DNA of 64,000 nt from Ramlibacter sp. (GTDB taxonomy: Bacteria > Pseudomonadota > Gammaproteobacteria > Burkholderiales > Burkholderiaceae_C): assembly GCA_019635415.1 (NCBI GenBank), contig JAHBZN010000004.1:1-64000 (forward strand), in the 5' to 3' direction. The notes under the pieces are model-generated. The model was not told where the DNA came from, made no database searches, and was given only the letters and a program-made list of their open reading frames with translations. Positions 20,050-29,727 of the stretch are shown piece after piece. Made by a program: the position numbers and the translations under genes. Numbering within the stretch: position 1 is the stretch's first letter; the number at the start of each line of letters is the position of its first letter.

Positions 20050-20457
20050 TCAGTCGTCGTGGGCCTTGCGCCGCAGGGCCTTGACTTCGCCGCGCTGGCT
20101 CTTGTCCTCCAGCCGTCGCCGGCGGGAAGCCGCCGTGGGCCGCGTCGCAAGGCGCGCACGGGGAGCCCTGGCCACACTGTCCACCAGCGCCTGAAGCCGC
20201 TCGATCGCTTCGGCCCGGTTCAGGTCCTGGCTGCGGTGGGCCTGGGCCTTGATCACGAGCACCCCGTCCCGGGTGATGCGCTGATCCGCCAGCGCCAGCA
20301 GGCGCGCCTTGTGGGCCTCGCTCAGGCTGGGAGAACCGGCGATGTCGAATCGCAAATGAATGGCACTGGCCACCTTGTTGACATTCTGGCCGCCGGCCCC
20401 CTGGGACCGCATGGCGGTGATCACCAGTTCAGCGTCAGGGATTTTCACCCGGGTCAT
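20050..20457 (-). CDS. arfB: Alternative ribosome-rescue factor ArfB (YaeJ-type)
   Basis: A 135-residue release-factor-like hydrolase that frees stalled peptidyl-tRNA. The GGQ motif is at residues 22-24 in RSQGAGGQNVNKVAS, and a basic C-terminal tail (about 108-135), which enters the empty mRNA channel, ends RRKAHDD. Its start overlaps the stop of the upstream ABC ATPase gene (TGATG), so it is coupled to the yej genes. Together with smpB it provides two rescue systems in the window. Confidence 0.92.
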   Translation of the reverse strand: MTRVKIPDAELVITAMRSQGAGGQNVNKVASAIHLRFDIAGSPSLSEAHKARLLALADQRITRDGVLVIKAQAHRSQDLNRAEAIERLQALVDSVARAPRARLATRPTAASRRRRLEDKSQRGEVKALRRKAHDD

Positions 20458-22043
20458 CAGGCGGCCGCCGCCACCAGCCGCTGGGTGTAGGCTTGTTTCG
20501 GCCGGCTCAACACGTCATCCACCGAACCGGACTCCACCACGTCGCCATCCTTCATGACCATCACGTCATGCGCCATGGCCCGGATCACATCGACATCATG
20601 GGTGATCAGCAGGTAGCTGAGGCCCCTTTCGCGCTGCAGCCGCTGTAACAGCCCCAGCACCTGCTTCTGGATGGTGACATCCAGCGCACTGGTCGGCTCA
20701 TCCAGCACCAGCAGGGCTGGCTGAACAATCAAGGCCCGTGCGATGGCCAGCCGCTGCCGCTGGCCACCGGAAAATTCGTGCGGGTAGCGCGCCAGCAGAC
20801 CGGGAAACTGGGTTTCCCCCAGGCCGACATCGGCAAGTGCGGCCAACACCCGTTCACGCCGCGCGGCAATGGCCAGGCCCGGCGCGTGGACTCGCAACCC
20901 CTCGCCGACGATCTCCTCGACCGTCATGCGCGGCGACAGGGACGAAAACGGATCCTGAAACACCACCTGGGCTACCCGGCGCAAGGCCCGGTCGTTCGCG
21001 GCGCGGCCACTCCAGGCCTGGCCCGCCACCCGAAGCGTGCCCGTATGGGGCAGCAGGCCCAGAGCCGCCAGCGCCAACGTCGACTTTCCCGAGCCTGACT
21101 CACCGACCACCCCCAGCGTGCGTCCCGGCACGAGAGTCAGGTCGAGCGGCTTGACCGCCGTGAACGCCCCCTTGCGGAACCAGCCCCGCAGACCCGGCAG
21201 CTTGACGGGATAGGTCACGCCCAGTCCTTCGGCCTGCATCAGCGGGGGCTGCGCGTCAGGCCCTTCCATCACGTCGCGAACGGGCCGGCTGTCGATCAGT
21301 TTGCGGGTGTAGGGGTGCTGGGGCTGTGCCAACACCTGCGCCACCGGGCCCTGTTCCACCAGATGCCCGTTTTCCATGACGGCCACGCGGTCGGCGAATT
21401 TGCGCACCAGATGGAGATCGTGCGTGATGAGCAGCACGGCCATGCCGTTACGGGCCTGCAGGCGGGACAGCAGATCGAGCATCTGCCCGCGCAGCGTCAC
21501 GTCCAGGGCGGTCGTCGGCTCGTCGGCCAGCAGCAGGCGCGGCTGGCAGGCCAGCGCCATGGCGATCATGGCGCGCTGGCGCTGCCCCCCCGAAAGCTGG
21601 TGAGGAAACGCCTGGGCTCGCCGCTGCGGCTCCGGAATGCCCGTGTCAGCCAGCAATTCAATGGCCGCCTGCATCGATTCCCTGCGGGCCAGCCCCTGTT
21701 TCAGCTCCAGTACCTCGGCAATCTGGTCGCCGACGGTGAACAGGGGGTTCAGCGCCGTCATGGGCTCCTGGAAGATCATGGCGACCTCGCTGCCCCGGAC
21801 GGCCCGCAGCTCGCGCCCCGACAAGGCCAGCAGGTCGCGCTCGCCAAACCGGACCTGGCCCGCCACGTCAGCGTTCAGGGCCAGCTTGAGCAGGCTCAGG
21901 GCAGTGACGGTTTTGCCGGAGCCCGACTCGCCCACCAGCGCCAGCTTCTCCCCCGGCTGGAGGCTGAAATCCACCCCGTGGACCACTTCCTTGCCGCCAA
22001 ACGACACACGCAGGCCCCGAACATCGAGCAGCGGCGCGGTCAT
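20457..22043 (-). CDS. yejF: Peptide ABC transporter ATPase, two fused nucleotide-binding domains
   Basis: A 528-residue cytoplasmic ATPase with two complete NBDs. The first has GESGSGKT at 38-45, signature LSGGQRQRAM and Walker B LLLADEP; the second has GESGSGKS, signature FSGGQRQRLAIA and LLVLDEP. Each NBD ends with an oligopeptide-transport HPYTRKL-like motif. It matches YejF of the YejABEF importer. The start at 22043 overlaps the yejE stop by four bases (ATGA). Confidence 0.93.
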   Translation of the reverse strand: MTAPLLDVRGLRVSFGGKEVVHGVDFSLQPGEKLALVGESGSGKTVTALSLLKLALNADVAGQVRFGERDLLALSGRELRAVRGSEVAMIFQEPMTALNPLFTVGDQIAEVLELKQGLARRESMQAAIELLADTGIPEPQRRAQAFPHQLSGGQRQRAMIAMALACQPRLLLADEPTTALDVTLRGQMLDLLSRLQARNGMAVLLITHDLHLVRKFADRVAVMENGHLVEQGPVAQVLAQPQHPYTRKLIDSRPVRDVMEGPDAQPPLMQAEGLGVTYPVKLPGLRGWFRKGAFTAVKPLDLTLVPGRTLGVVGESGSGKSTLALAALGLLPHTGTLRVAGQAWSGRAANDRALRRVAQVVFQDPFSSLSPRMTVEEIVGEGLRVHAPGLAIAARRERVLAALADVGLGETQFPGLLARYPHEFSGGQRQRLAIARALIVQPALLVLDEPTSALDVTIQKQVLGLLQRLQRERGLSYLLITHDVDVIRAMAHDVMVMKDGDVVESGSVDDVLSRPKQAYTQRLVAAAA

Positions 22044-23083
22044 GACTCGGCCTTTCTGGGGTCCAGCGCGTCGCGCAATGCGTCTCCCATGAAGGTGAGC
22101 AGCAACAGCGTGATGACCAGCACCGCGAAGGTGGCGAGCGAGATCCACCAGGCGTCGATGCTGTTCTTGCCCTGGCTCAGCAATTCCCCCAGGGAGGGCG
22201 TGCCCGGCGGAACCCCCAGGCCCAGGAAGTCCAGCGAGGTGAGCGCAAGAATGGCCGCGCTCATGCGAAACGGCAGAAACGTCACCACCGGGGTCAGGCT
22301 GTTGGGCAGGATGTGGCGCCACATGATGCGCAGGTTGCCCACGCCCAGCGCGCGGGCGGCGCGCACATAGTCCATCTGCCGGTTGCGCAGGAACTCAGCC
22401 CGCACGTAATCGGACAGGCCCATCCAGCCGAACAGGCTGAGCAGGATCAGCAGCAGCGACACGCTGGGGGCAAAGATCGCGCTGAAAATGATCAGAAGGT
22501 ACAGCTCCGGCATGGACCCCCAGACTTCGATGAAACGCTGGAATGCCAGATCGGTCTTGCCGCCGAAAAAGCCCTGAATCGCGCCGGTGACCACACCGAT
22601 CACGACCCCGATGACCGTGAGAGCCAGGCCGAACAGCACGTTGAGCCGGAACCCGTAGATCAGTTGCGCGAGCAGGTCACGGCCGCGGTCGTCGGTGCCC
22701 AGCCAGTTGTCGCGCGTCGGCCGCGAAGGATTGGGCTCCTTGGCAAAGTAATTCAGCGTGTGCGCGCCATAGGGGTTGAGCGGAAAGATCGCCCAGTTGC
22801 CGCCTTCGGCCAGCTTTTGCCGGATGTAGGGATCGAGATAGTCGGTGGGCGTCTTGAAATCTCCGCCAAAGGTCGTTTCCGGGTAGTCGTTCGTCAGTGG
22901 GAAGTAGTAGTGCCCTTCGTAGTGGACCACCAGCGGCCGGTCGTTGGACAGCACTTCGGCAAACAGGCTCAGCACCACCAGCGTGCAGAACACCACCAGG
23001 CTCACAAAGCCCAGCCGGTTGCGGCGAAAGCGTTGCCAGGCCCGGCGTCCCGGGCTGACGGAGGGGGACGCGGCGTCAGTCAA
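22040..23083 (-). CDS. yejE: Peptide ABC transporter permease
   Basis: A 347-residue inner-membrane permease with an N-terminal helix, a periplasmic loop of about 100 residues (DYPETTFGGDFKTP..), and five further helices. The EAA loop (DYVRAARALGVGNLRIMWRHILPN) contacts the ATPase. The N-terminal long loop is characteristic of YejE. It overlaps yejB by eight bases and yejF by four. Confidence 0.93.
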   Translation of the reverse strand: MTDAASPSVSPGRRAWQRFRRNRLGFVSLVVFCTLVVLSLFAEVLSNDRPLVVHYEGHYYFPLTNDYPETTFGGDFKTPTDYLDPYIRQKLAEGGNWAIFPLNPYGAHTLNYFAKEPNPSRPTRDNWLGTDDRGRDLLAQLIYGFRLNVLFGLALTVIGVVIGVVTGAIQGFFGGKTDLAFQRFIEVWGSMPELYLLIIFSAIFAPSVSLLLILLSLFGWMGLSDYVRAEFLRNRQMDYVRAARALGVGNLRIMWRHILPNSLTPVVTFLPFRMSAAILALTSLDFLGLGVPPGTPSLGELLSQGKNSIDAWWISLATFAVLVITLLLLTFMGDALRDALDPRKAES

Positions 23084-24104
23084 ACTTCACCCTTGGATCG
23101 ACCCAGACGTAGCAGAGGTCGCTGATGAGCTTGGTCACGAGCCCGATCAGCGTGAACAGGTACAGCGTGCCCAGCACCACGGGATAGTCGCGCCGGATCA
23201 CGCTCTCGTAGCTCAGCAGGCCCAGGCCATCGAGCGAGAACAGCGTCTCGATCAACAGGGAGCCCGTGAAGAACGCGCCAATGAACGCGGCTGGAAAACC
23301 GGTGACGATGGGAATCAGCGCGTTGCGGAAGATGTGCTTCCACAGCACCTGGCGGTCGCTCAGCCCCTTGGCCCGCGCGGTCAGCACGTACTGCTTGCGA
23401 ATCTCTTCCAGGAAGGCATTTTTCGTCAGCATCGTGGTGACGGCAAAGCTGCCCAGCACCATGGCCGTGACCGGCAGCGTGATGTGCCAGAGATAGTCCA
23501 CGATGCGTGCGCCCCAGGTCAGCTCGTCCCAGTTGCCCGAGGTCAGGCCGCGCAGCGGAAACCACTGAAACTGTCCGCCGAATATCACCAGCAGCGCCAC
23601 ACCGAGTACAAAGCCCGGAATGGCGTAGCCCACCAGCACCAGCAGGGTGGTGGCCAGGTCGAACCGGGTGCCCGCGCGCACCGCCTTGGCCACCCCCAGA
23701 GGCACGGCCACGAGGTAGCTGATGAAGAATGTCCACAGCCCAAGGCTGATGGACACGGGCAGCTTCTCCTTGATCAGGTCCCAGACGTTCTTGTTCTGGA
23801 AAAAGCTGCGGCCCAGGTCAAAGCGCGCGTACTGCCCCAGCATGAGCCAGAAACGCTCGGGCGCCGGTTTGTCGAAGCCGTACAGCGCCTTGATTTGCGC
23901 AACGCGCTGCGGGTCCACGCCCTGCCCGCCGCGGTAGCTCAGGCCGCCGCCTTCAGTCCGCCCGCCGGCGGCGGCTCGGGATTCGGCCAGGTACTGTTCC
24001 ACCGGCCCGCCGGGGACAAACTGCGTCACCACGAAGGTCAGCAGCAGCACCCCCAGCAGGGTCGGCAGCATCAGCAACAGGCGCTTGACGACGTAGGCCA
24101 GCAT
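23076..24104 (-). CDS. yejB: Peptide ABC transporter permease
   Basis: A 342-residue permease of the DppB/YejB family. The N-terminus MLAYVVKRLLLMLPTLLGVL is typical. A loop containing AGGRTEGGGLSYRGGQGVD precedes the helices and is typical of YejB. The EAA motif (YVLTARAKGLSDRQVLWKHI) is near residue 240. It forms the channel with YejE and lies three bases after yejA. Confidence 0.93.
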   Translation of the reverse strand: MLAYVVKRLLLMLPTLLGVLLLTFVVTQFVPGGPVEQYLAESRAAAGGRTEGGGLSYRGGQGVDPQRVAQIKALYGFDKPAPERFWLMLGQYARFDLGRSFFQNKNVWDLIKEKLPVSISLGLWTFFISYLVAVPLGVAKAVRAGTRFDLATTLLVLVGYAIPGFVLGVALLVIFGGQFQWFPLRGLTSGNWDELTWGARIVDYLWHITLPVTAMVLGSFAVTTMLTKNAFLEEIRKQYVLTARAKGLSDRQVLWKHIFRNALIPIVTGFPAAFIGAFFTGSLLIETLFSLDGLGLLSYESVIRRDYPVVLGTLYLFTLIGLVTKLISDLCYVWVDPRVKFD

Positions 24105-24107
24105 GAA

Positions 24108-25928
24108 TCAGGGCTTCCTGGCAAGGTTGGCGGGTGTGCCCCACCAGGTGTCGATGGCCCAGGCCTCCCCCTGCACATAGGGCGGCACCTGCGCGGGCCG
24201 GGCCAGTCGCCAGGCGTTGTAGGCCATGCGGTGCGTGCCGCTGGTCCAGGCAGGAATCAGGTAATGGCTGTGCACGATCACGCGCTCCAGGGCCCGGCAG
24301 GCGGGCAGCAACTCGGCCTTGCTTTTGGCTGAGGTCATCTGCCGGATCAGCGCATCGACCGCGGGGCTGCTGACGCCCGCAAAATTGGCCGAGCTCTCGG
24401 TCTTGGCGGCCTTGCTGCCAAAGAAATCGGCGAATTCCTGCCCTGGGTTGTTGGTGCCGGGAATGTTGAGCGAGACGATGTCGTAGTCGAACTGGTCCAG
24501 TCGCTGCTGGTACAGCGCAAAGTCCACCACCCTGAACTTCAGGGTGATGCCCAGCTTTTCGAGCGCGCGGATCCACTGCGACACGGTGCGGATGCCGCCC
24601 TCGCTCGAATCCAGGAACTCGATCACCATGGGCTCGCCCTTGTCGTTGCGCAGCGCGCCATCGCGCACATGCCAGCCGGCCTCGTTGAGCAGGGCCCGCG
24701 CCTTGCGCAGGTTGGCACGCAACGAGGAGTCGCCGTCGGTGCGTGGCGGCTCTGCCATGGGGCCGAAGGTGGCCTCGGGAATCTGGCCACGCCAGGGAGT
24801 GAGCAAAGCCAGCTCCTGAGCGGAAGGCAGCCCGCTGGCCGCGCAGTCGGTGTTGCCGAACAGGCCGTGCACGCGCTGGTAGGAGTTGAAGAACAGTTGC
24901 CGGTTCATCCACTCATAGTCCAGGGCCAGGCCCAGCGCCTCGCGCACCCGTGCATCCTTGAGCATGGGGCGCCGTGTGTTGAGAAAGTAGCTCTGGAAGC
25001 CCGAGGGCAGCTGATGCTTGAATTCGCCCTTGACCAGTTCGCCGGTGTCAAACCGCTTGCCGCGCACGCGGCGCGCCCAGTCGCCAGCGGAATAGAAGGA
25101 CATGAGGTCAAACTCGCCAGCCTTCAGCGCCTCGAGCCGGGCCGTGTTGTCGCGGTAGATCTTGACCGTGATGCGATCGAAGTTGTTGGTCCCGCGGCGC
25201 ACGTTGAGGTCACGCGCCCAGTAGTTCGGGTCGCGCACATAGGTGATGTCCTTGCCAAAGCGCACCGGACCGATCTTGTAGGGGCCGCTGCCAATAGGGA
25301 TGTCGGTCACCACCTGGTCAAACGGCTTGGCCTTGCCGTTCACCACACCCCACTGCCGGCTGAACACCGGAATGCCGCCCACGGTGAGCGGCAGCTCGCG
25401 GTTGGGATGCCTGAAGCGGAATCGCACGGTGCGCTCGTCCAGCACCTCCAGGCCCGCCACGTCGGCCAGCAGGGTCTTGTAGCCGGGCGACGTGTATTTG
25501 CTCATCAGCATGTCGAAGCTGTGCTTCACGTCGGCAGCAACCACCGGGTCGCCATTGTGGAACCGGGCCTGCGGCCGCAGTGTGAAGGTGGCGCTCAGCC
25601 CGTCCGGAGCCACCGCCACGTCCTGGGCCAGCAGGCCGTAGCCGGAGCCGGTTTCATCCAGCGATCCGATCAGCAGGGAGTCGAACATCAGGGCCGAGAG
25701 GTAGGTCGGCGCGCTGCCCTTGATCGTGAAGGGGTTGTACTTGTCGAAAGTGGACGCGCGCGAATTGCCCACGAGCCGGATCTCGCCCCCCTTGGGCGCG
25801 GCCGCATTGACGTAGGCGAAATGATCAAACCCCGCCGGGTACTTCAGGTCATCCCACAGGGCGTAGCCGTGCGCGGCCCAGGAGGGCATGGACACGCACA
25901 GCAGCAGCCCGACCAGCATTTTTCGCAT
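24108..25928 (-). CDS. yejA: Periplasmic peptide-binding protein of the Yej system
   Basis: A 606-residue SBP_bac_5 protein with a signal peptide (residues 1-18, cleavage after PSWA). Early segments [23 protein letters not shown] and [11 protein letters not shown] fit YejA. The Yej transporter takes up oligopeptides and, in E. coli, microcin C-type compounds. The start at 25928 is preferred over an upstream ATG that would run into fabI and mask the signal peptide. It is the first gene of yejABEF-arfB and divergent from fabI with only 37 bases between start codons. Confidence 0.93.
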   Translation of the reverse strand: MRKMLVGLLLCVSMPSWAAHGYALWDDLKYPAGFDHFAYVNAAAPKGGEIRLVGNSRASTFDKYNPFTIKGSAPTYLSALMFDSLLIGSLDETGSGYGLLAQDVAVAPDGLSATFTLRPQARFHNGDPVVAADVKHSFDMLMSKYTSPGYKTLLADVAGLEVLDERTVRFRFRHPNRELPLTVGGIPVFSRQWGVVNGKAKPFDQVVTDIPIGSGPYKIGPVRFGKDITYVRDPNYWARDLNVRRGTNNFDRITVKIYRDNTARLEALKAGEFDLMSFYSAGDWARRVRGKRFDTGELVKGEFKHQLPSGFQSYFLNTRRPMLKDARVREALGLALDYEWMNRQLFFNSYQRVHGLFGNTDCAASGLPSAQELALLTPWRGQIPEATFGPMAEPPRTDGDSSLRANLRKARALLNEAGWHVRDGALRNDKGEPMVIEFLDSSEGGIRTVSQWIRALEKLGITLKFRVVDFALYQQRLDQFDYDIVSLNIPGTNNPGQEFADFFGSKAAKTESSANFAGVSSPAVDALIRQMTSAKSKAELLPACRALERVIVHSHYLIPAWTSGTHRMAYNAWRLARPAQVPPYVQGEAWAIDTWWGTPANLARKP

Positions 25929-25965
25929 GCGACAATTCTGCACAGTTTTCAAACGCGAGAGACCT

Positions 25966-26760
25966 ATGGGATTCCTGACCGGAAAAAAATTGCTCATCAC
26001 GGGCGTGCTGTCCAACCGCTCCATCGCCTATGGCGTGGCCAAGGCCTGCCACGCCCAGGGTGCCGAGCTGGCCTTCAGCTACGTGGGCGAGCGCTTCAAG
26101 GATCGCATCACCGAATTCGCGGCGGACTTCGACTCCAAGCTCGTGTTCGACTGCGACGTGGGCAGTGACGAGCAGATCGAGGCCCTGTTCAAGGACCTGT
26201 CGGGCACCTGGCCCAAGTTTGACGGCTTTGTCCATGCCATCGGCTTCGCACCGCGTGAAGCCATTGCCGGTGATTTCCTGGAGGGCATCAGCCGCGACGC
26301 CTTCAGGATCGCGCATGACATCAGCGCCTACAGCTTCCCGGCCATGGCCAAGGCCGCCCTGCCCTACCTCAATGACAAATCGGCACTGCTCACCCTGTCG
26401 TACCTGGGCGCGATCCGCAGTGTGCCCAACTACAACACCATGGGTCTGGCCAAGGCCAGCCTGGAAGCCTCGGTGCGGTACCTGGCCGAGTCCCTGGGCC
26501 CGCGCGGCATGCGCGTCAACGGCATCAGCGCCGGGCCGATCAAGACCCTTGCCGCCAGCGGCATCAAGGGGTTTGGAAAGATCCTGAGCGTGGTGGCCGA
26601 GACCTCCCCGATCCGCCGCAACGTGACCATCGACGACGTGGGCAATGTGGCCGCGTTCCTGCTCAGCGACCTGGCCGCAGGGGTCAGCGCCGAGATCACC
26701 TATGTGGACGGCGGCTTCAGCAACGTCGTGGGCGGTATCGCCGAACCGAGCGCCGCCTGA
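25966..26760 (+). CDS. fabI: Enoyl-[acyl-carrier-protein] reductase (NADH)
   Basis: Reduces enoyl-ACP in the last step of each fatty acid elongation cycle. The 264-residue SDR-fold protein has the divergent FabI catalytic set: Y146, Y156 and K163 in [19 protein letters not shown], at the same numbers as E. coli FabI. The cofactor site [13 protein letters not shown] is at 11-23. The start [13 protein letters not shown] at 25966 is the family start. The gap to the divergent yejA start is only 37 bases, so the two promoters must overlap the genes or each other. Confidence 0.96.
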   Translation: MGFLTGKKLLITGVLSNRSIAYGVAKACHAQGAELAFSYVGERFKDRITEFAADFDSKLVFDCDVGSDEQIEALFKDLSGTWPKFDGFVHAIGFAPREAIAGDFLEGISRDAFRIAHDISAYSFPAMAKAALPYLNDKSALLTLSYLGAIRSVPNYNTMGLAKASLEASVRYLAESLGPRGMRVNGISAGPIKTLAASGIKGFGKILSVVAETSPIRRNVTIDDVGNVAAFLLSDLAAGVSAEITYVDGGFSNVVGGIAEPSAA

Positions 26761-26785
26761 GCGGCGGATTTTGAGTCAAAAGAGT

Positions 26786-26835
26786 CTATAGCCCTTGCCT
26801 GGAGGCCACTTTCAGCTACAAAAATCGTAGCAATC
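26786..26835 (+). repeat. Dispersed ~50-bp repeat, copy A (intergenic)
   Basis: The cleanest copy: CTATAGCCCTTGCC, GGAGGCCACTTTCA, then the inverted repeat GCTAC-AAAAATC-GTAGC ending CAATC. It lies between the convergent fabI and decarboxylase genes and is visibly more AT-rich than its surroundings. A separate GGGCGGC/GCCGCCC hairpin lies at 26855-26872 without a T run. Confidence 0.8.
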
Positions 26836-26878
26836 AACCTTTGAAAGCAGACCGGGGCGGCACCTGCCGCCCGGTGCG

Positions 26879-29146
26879 TCACCCCTTCACGCAATCGGCG
26901 TAGTAGCGCACCACGCCATCCGGCCCGACCTGTTCAACCAGGCCGTGGATGTCGGTTTCAAAGCCCGGGCACTGGGCGTTGAATTCGCGCGAGAACTTCA
27001 GGTAGTCCACGATCTTTCGGTTGAACACCTCGCCCGGGATCAGCAAGGGAATGCCGGGCGGGTAAGGCGTGACCAGACCCACGGTGATGCGCCCCTCGAG
27101 GTGGTCGATCTCCACGCGCTCGGTCTTGCGGTGCGCGATGTAGGCGTAGGCGTCGCTGGGGGTCATCGCCGGCGTCAGGTCGCTCAGGTACATCTCGGTG
27201 GTCAGGCGCGCGATGTCGTAGCGGGCGTACAGCTCATGCACATGCTGGCACAGGTCCTTGAGGCCCATGCGCTCGTACTTGGGGTGGGCCTTGCAGAACT
27301 CGGGAAGGATCCGCCACATCGGCTGGTTGCGGTCGTAGTCGTCCTTGAATTGCTGCAGCGCGGTCAGCAGGGTGTTCCAGCGGCCCTTGGTGATGCCGAT
27401 GGTGAACATGATGAAGAAGCTGTACAGCCCCGTCTTCTCGACGATCACCCCGTGCTCCGCCAGGAACTTGGTCACGATGCTGGCGGGGATGCCCGTCTTG
27501 GCGAACTTGCCATTGAGGTCCAGGCCCGGCGTCACCACGGTGGACTTGATGGGGTCGAGCATGTTGAAGCCGTCGGCCAGCTTGCCGAAGCCGTGCCACT
27601 TGGCGGTGCGCGCCTCGCCCTTGATGATCCAGTCGTCGGCCCGGCCAATGCCCTCTTCCACCAGCTTCTCGGGGCCCCAGACACGGAACCACCATTCGTC
27701 CTTGCCGAATTCGGTCTCCACCTTGCGCATGGCGCGGCGGAAGTCCAGCGCCTCCAGGATGCTCTCTTCCACCAGCGCCGTGCCACCGGGCGGCTCCATC
27801 ATGGCGGCCGCCACGTCACAACTGGCAATGATGGCGTACTGCGGACTGGTGCTGGTGTGCATCAGGTACGCCTCGTTGAACAGGTGGCGGTCGAGCTTGC
27901 GGTTCTGCGAGTCCTGCACCAGCACGTGACTGGCCTGGCTGATGCCGGCCAGCAGTTTGTGGGTCGACTGGGTGGCGAAGGTCAGTGACTCCTTGGGCCG
28001 GGCGCGGCGCTTGCCCATCGCATGGTAGGGGCCATAGAACGGGTGGAACGCCGCGTGCGGCAGCCAGGCTTCGTCAAAATGAAGCGTGTCCACATAGCCG
28101 TCCAGCATGGCCTTGATGGTCTCGGTGTTGTAGATCACCCCGTCGTAGGTGGACTGGGTCAGCGTCATCACGCGCGGCTTGACCTTGTCGGCATCCACCC
28201 CTTTGAGCAAGGGGTTGGCGCGGATCTTGGCCTTGATGGCGTCGGGCTCGAATTCGCTCTTGGGAATCGGTCCGATGATGCCGAAGTGGTTGCGCGTGGG
28301 CTTCATGAACACCGGGATGGCCCCGGTCATGATGATGGCGTGCAGGATGGACTTGTGGCAGTTGCGATCGACCACCACCACGTCGCCCGGCGCCACGGTG
28401 TGGTGCCAGACCATCTTGTTGGAGGTGCTGGTCCCGTTGGTCACGAAGAAGCAGTGGTCCGCATTGAAGATGCGGGCGGCGTTCTTTTCACTCTCGGCGA
28501 CGGGTCCGGTGTGGTCCAGCAACTGCCCCAATTCCTCGACCGCGTTGCACACGTCGGCGCGCAGCATGTTCTCCCCGAAGAACTGGTGGAACATCTGGCC
28601 CACCGGGCTTTTCAGGAAGGCCACGCCGCCCGAATGGCCCGGGCAGTGCCAGGAGTACGAGCCGTCCTCGGCATAGTCGAGCAGCGCCTTGAAGAACGGC
28701 GGCTGCACGCCCTCGAGGTAGCTCTTGGCTTCGCGGATGATGTGGCGGGCCACGAACTCCGGCGTGTCCTCGAACATGTGGATGAAGCCATGCAGCTCGC
28801 GCAGGATGTCGTTGGGCATGTGCCGCGAGGTCTTGGTCTCGCCATACACATAGATCGGCACGTCGGGGTTCTTGCGGCGCACTTCCTGAATGAAATTGCG
28901 CAGGTTCAGCACCACCGGATCCAGGTCCGGCCCTGGCGTGAACTCTTCGTCGTCAATCGACAGGATGAAGGCGCTGGCGCGGCTTTGCTGCTGGGCGAAC
29001 TGCGACAGGTCGCCATAGCTGGTCACGCCCAGCACCTCGAAGCCCTCGGTCTCGATGGCTTGGGCGAGCGCGCGGATTCCCAGGCCGGACGTGTTCTCGG
29101 AGCGGTAGTCCTCGTCAATGATGACGATGGGAAAGCGGAATTTCAT
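26879..29146 (-). CDS. Orn/Lys/Arg decarboxylase, AdiA-like
   Basis: A 755-residue fold-type I PLP enzyme with an N-terminal response-regulator-like wing (IVIIDEDYRSENTSGLG), the core with the PLP lysine near residue 397 in STHKLLAGISQASHV, and the C-terminal domain. Length and motifs match inducible arginine/lysine/ornithine decarboxylases such as AdiA; HFDEAWLPHAAFHPFY is the usual core segment. The amino acid used cannot be set from sequence alone, though similarity in the core looks closest to arginine decarboxylase. No antiporter gene, usual for acid-resistance systems, is next to it, so a polyamine role is also possible. Confidence 0.85.
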   Translation of the reverse strand: MKFRFPIVIIDEDYRSENTSGLGIRALAQAIETEGFEVLGVTSYGDLSQFAQQQSRASAFILSIDDEEFTPGPDLDPVVLNLRNFIQEVRRKNPDVPIYVYGETKTSRHMPNDILRELHGFIHMFEDTPEFVARHIIREAKSYLEGVQPPFFKALLDYAEDGSYSWHCPGHSGGVAFLKSPVGQMFHQFFGENMLRADVCNAVEELGQLLDHTGPVAESEKNAARIFNADHCFFVTNGTSTSNKMVWHHTVAPGDVVVVDRNCHKSILHAIIMTGAIPVFMKPTRNHFGIIGPIPKSEFEPDAIKAKIRANPLLKGVDADKVKPRVMTLTQSTYDGVIYNTETIKAMLDGYVDTLHFDEAWLPHAAFHPFYGPYHAMGKRRARPKESLTFATQSTHKLLAGISQASHVLVQDSQNRKLDRHLFNEAYLMHTSTSPQYAIIASCDVAAAMMEPPGGTALVEESILEALDFRRAMRKVETEFGKDEWWFRVWGPEKLVEEGIGRADDWIIKGEARTAKWHGFGKLADGFNMLDPIKSTVVTPGLDLNGKFAKTGIPASIVTKFLAEHGVIVEKTGLYSFFIMFTIGITKGRWNTLLTALQQFKDDYDRNQPMWRILPEFCKAHPKYERMGLKDLCQHVHELYARYDIARLTTEMYLSDLTPAMTPSDAYAYIAHRKTERVEIDHLEGRITVGLVTPYPPGIPLLIPGEVFNRKIVDYLKFSREFNAQCPGFETDIHGLVEQVGPDGVVRYYADCVKG

Positions 29147-29279
29147 CGGCAGGGCCTCCAGGCAGACGGGCCAAAAAAAGCAAAACAGGCGCGAAGTGTA
29201 GGGAAAAATGGCGTCCGCTTTGTGGAGCCGTCATCGAATGGCCCCAAAATGTGGTGCATGAAAGACATTGGGGGACGAC

Positions 29280-29705
29280 ATGGCTGAATCAACGGTGTGG
29301 TGGCTTCTCTCGGGAGCGGCGGTAGCTGTCGAACTGCTGACAGGCACCTTCTATCTGCTCATGATCACGCTGGGCCTTGTCGCAGCGGCTCTGGGTGCCC
29401 ACCTGGGCGCGCCAGTGGTGGCGCAGATCGTCATCGCGGCGCTGGTGGGCGGTGGTGCCGTGGTGGTCTGGCATGTCGTGCGCGGCAAGCGGCCCGCCGA
29501 GCCCCCGGCCACGGCCAACCGCGACGTCAATCTGGACATCGGAGAGTCGGTGCACGTCGAAAGCTGGGGCCCCGACGGCACGGCCACGGTGAAATACCGC
29601 GGCGCCCAGTGGACCGTGGTACCGGTGCCTGGCACCGTCCCGGGGACCGGCGCCCACCGCGTGCGCGAAGTGGTCGGCAACCGGCTCGTGGTCGAAAAAA
29701 CCTGA
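29280..29705 (+). CDS. NfeD-family membrane protein
   Basis: A 141-residue protein with two to three N-terminal membrane helices (about 5-70) and a C-terminal OB-fold soluble domain (about 85-141; ESVHVESWGPDGTATVKYRGAQWTV). Short NfeD proteins are nearly always encoded beside an SPFH/stomatin gene and act with it in membrane microdomains. That is the case here: the SPFH gene starts 22 bases downstream. The start ATG 29280 follows a GGGGGACGAC stretch. Confidence 0.9.
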   Translation: MAESTVWWLLSGAAVAVELLTGTFYLLMITLGLVAAALGAHLGAPVVAQIVIAALVGGGAVVVWHVVRGKRPAEPPATANRDVNLDIGESVHVESWGPDGTATVKYRGAQWTVVPVPGTVPGTGAHRVREVVGNRLVVEKT

Positions 29706-29727
29706 ACCCATTCAAAGGAGGACTCTC

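Noticed and set aside
26855..26872. GGGCGGC/GCCGCCC hairpin between fabI and the decarboxylase gene as a terminator
   Set aside because: No T run follows on either strand; it may only pause transcription.
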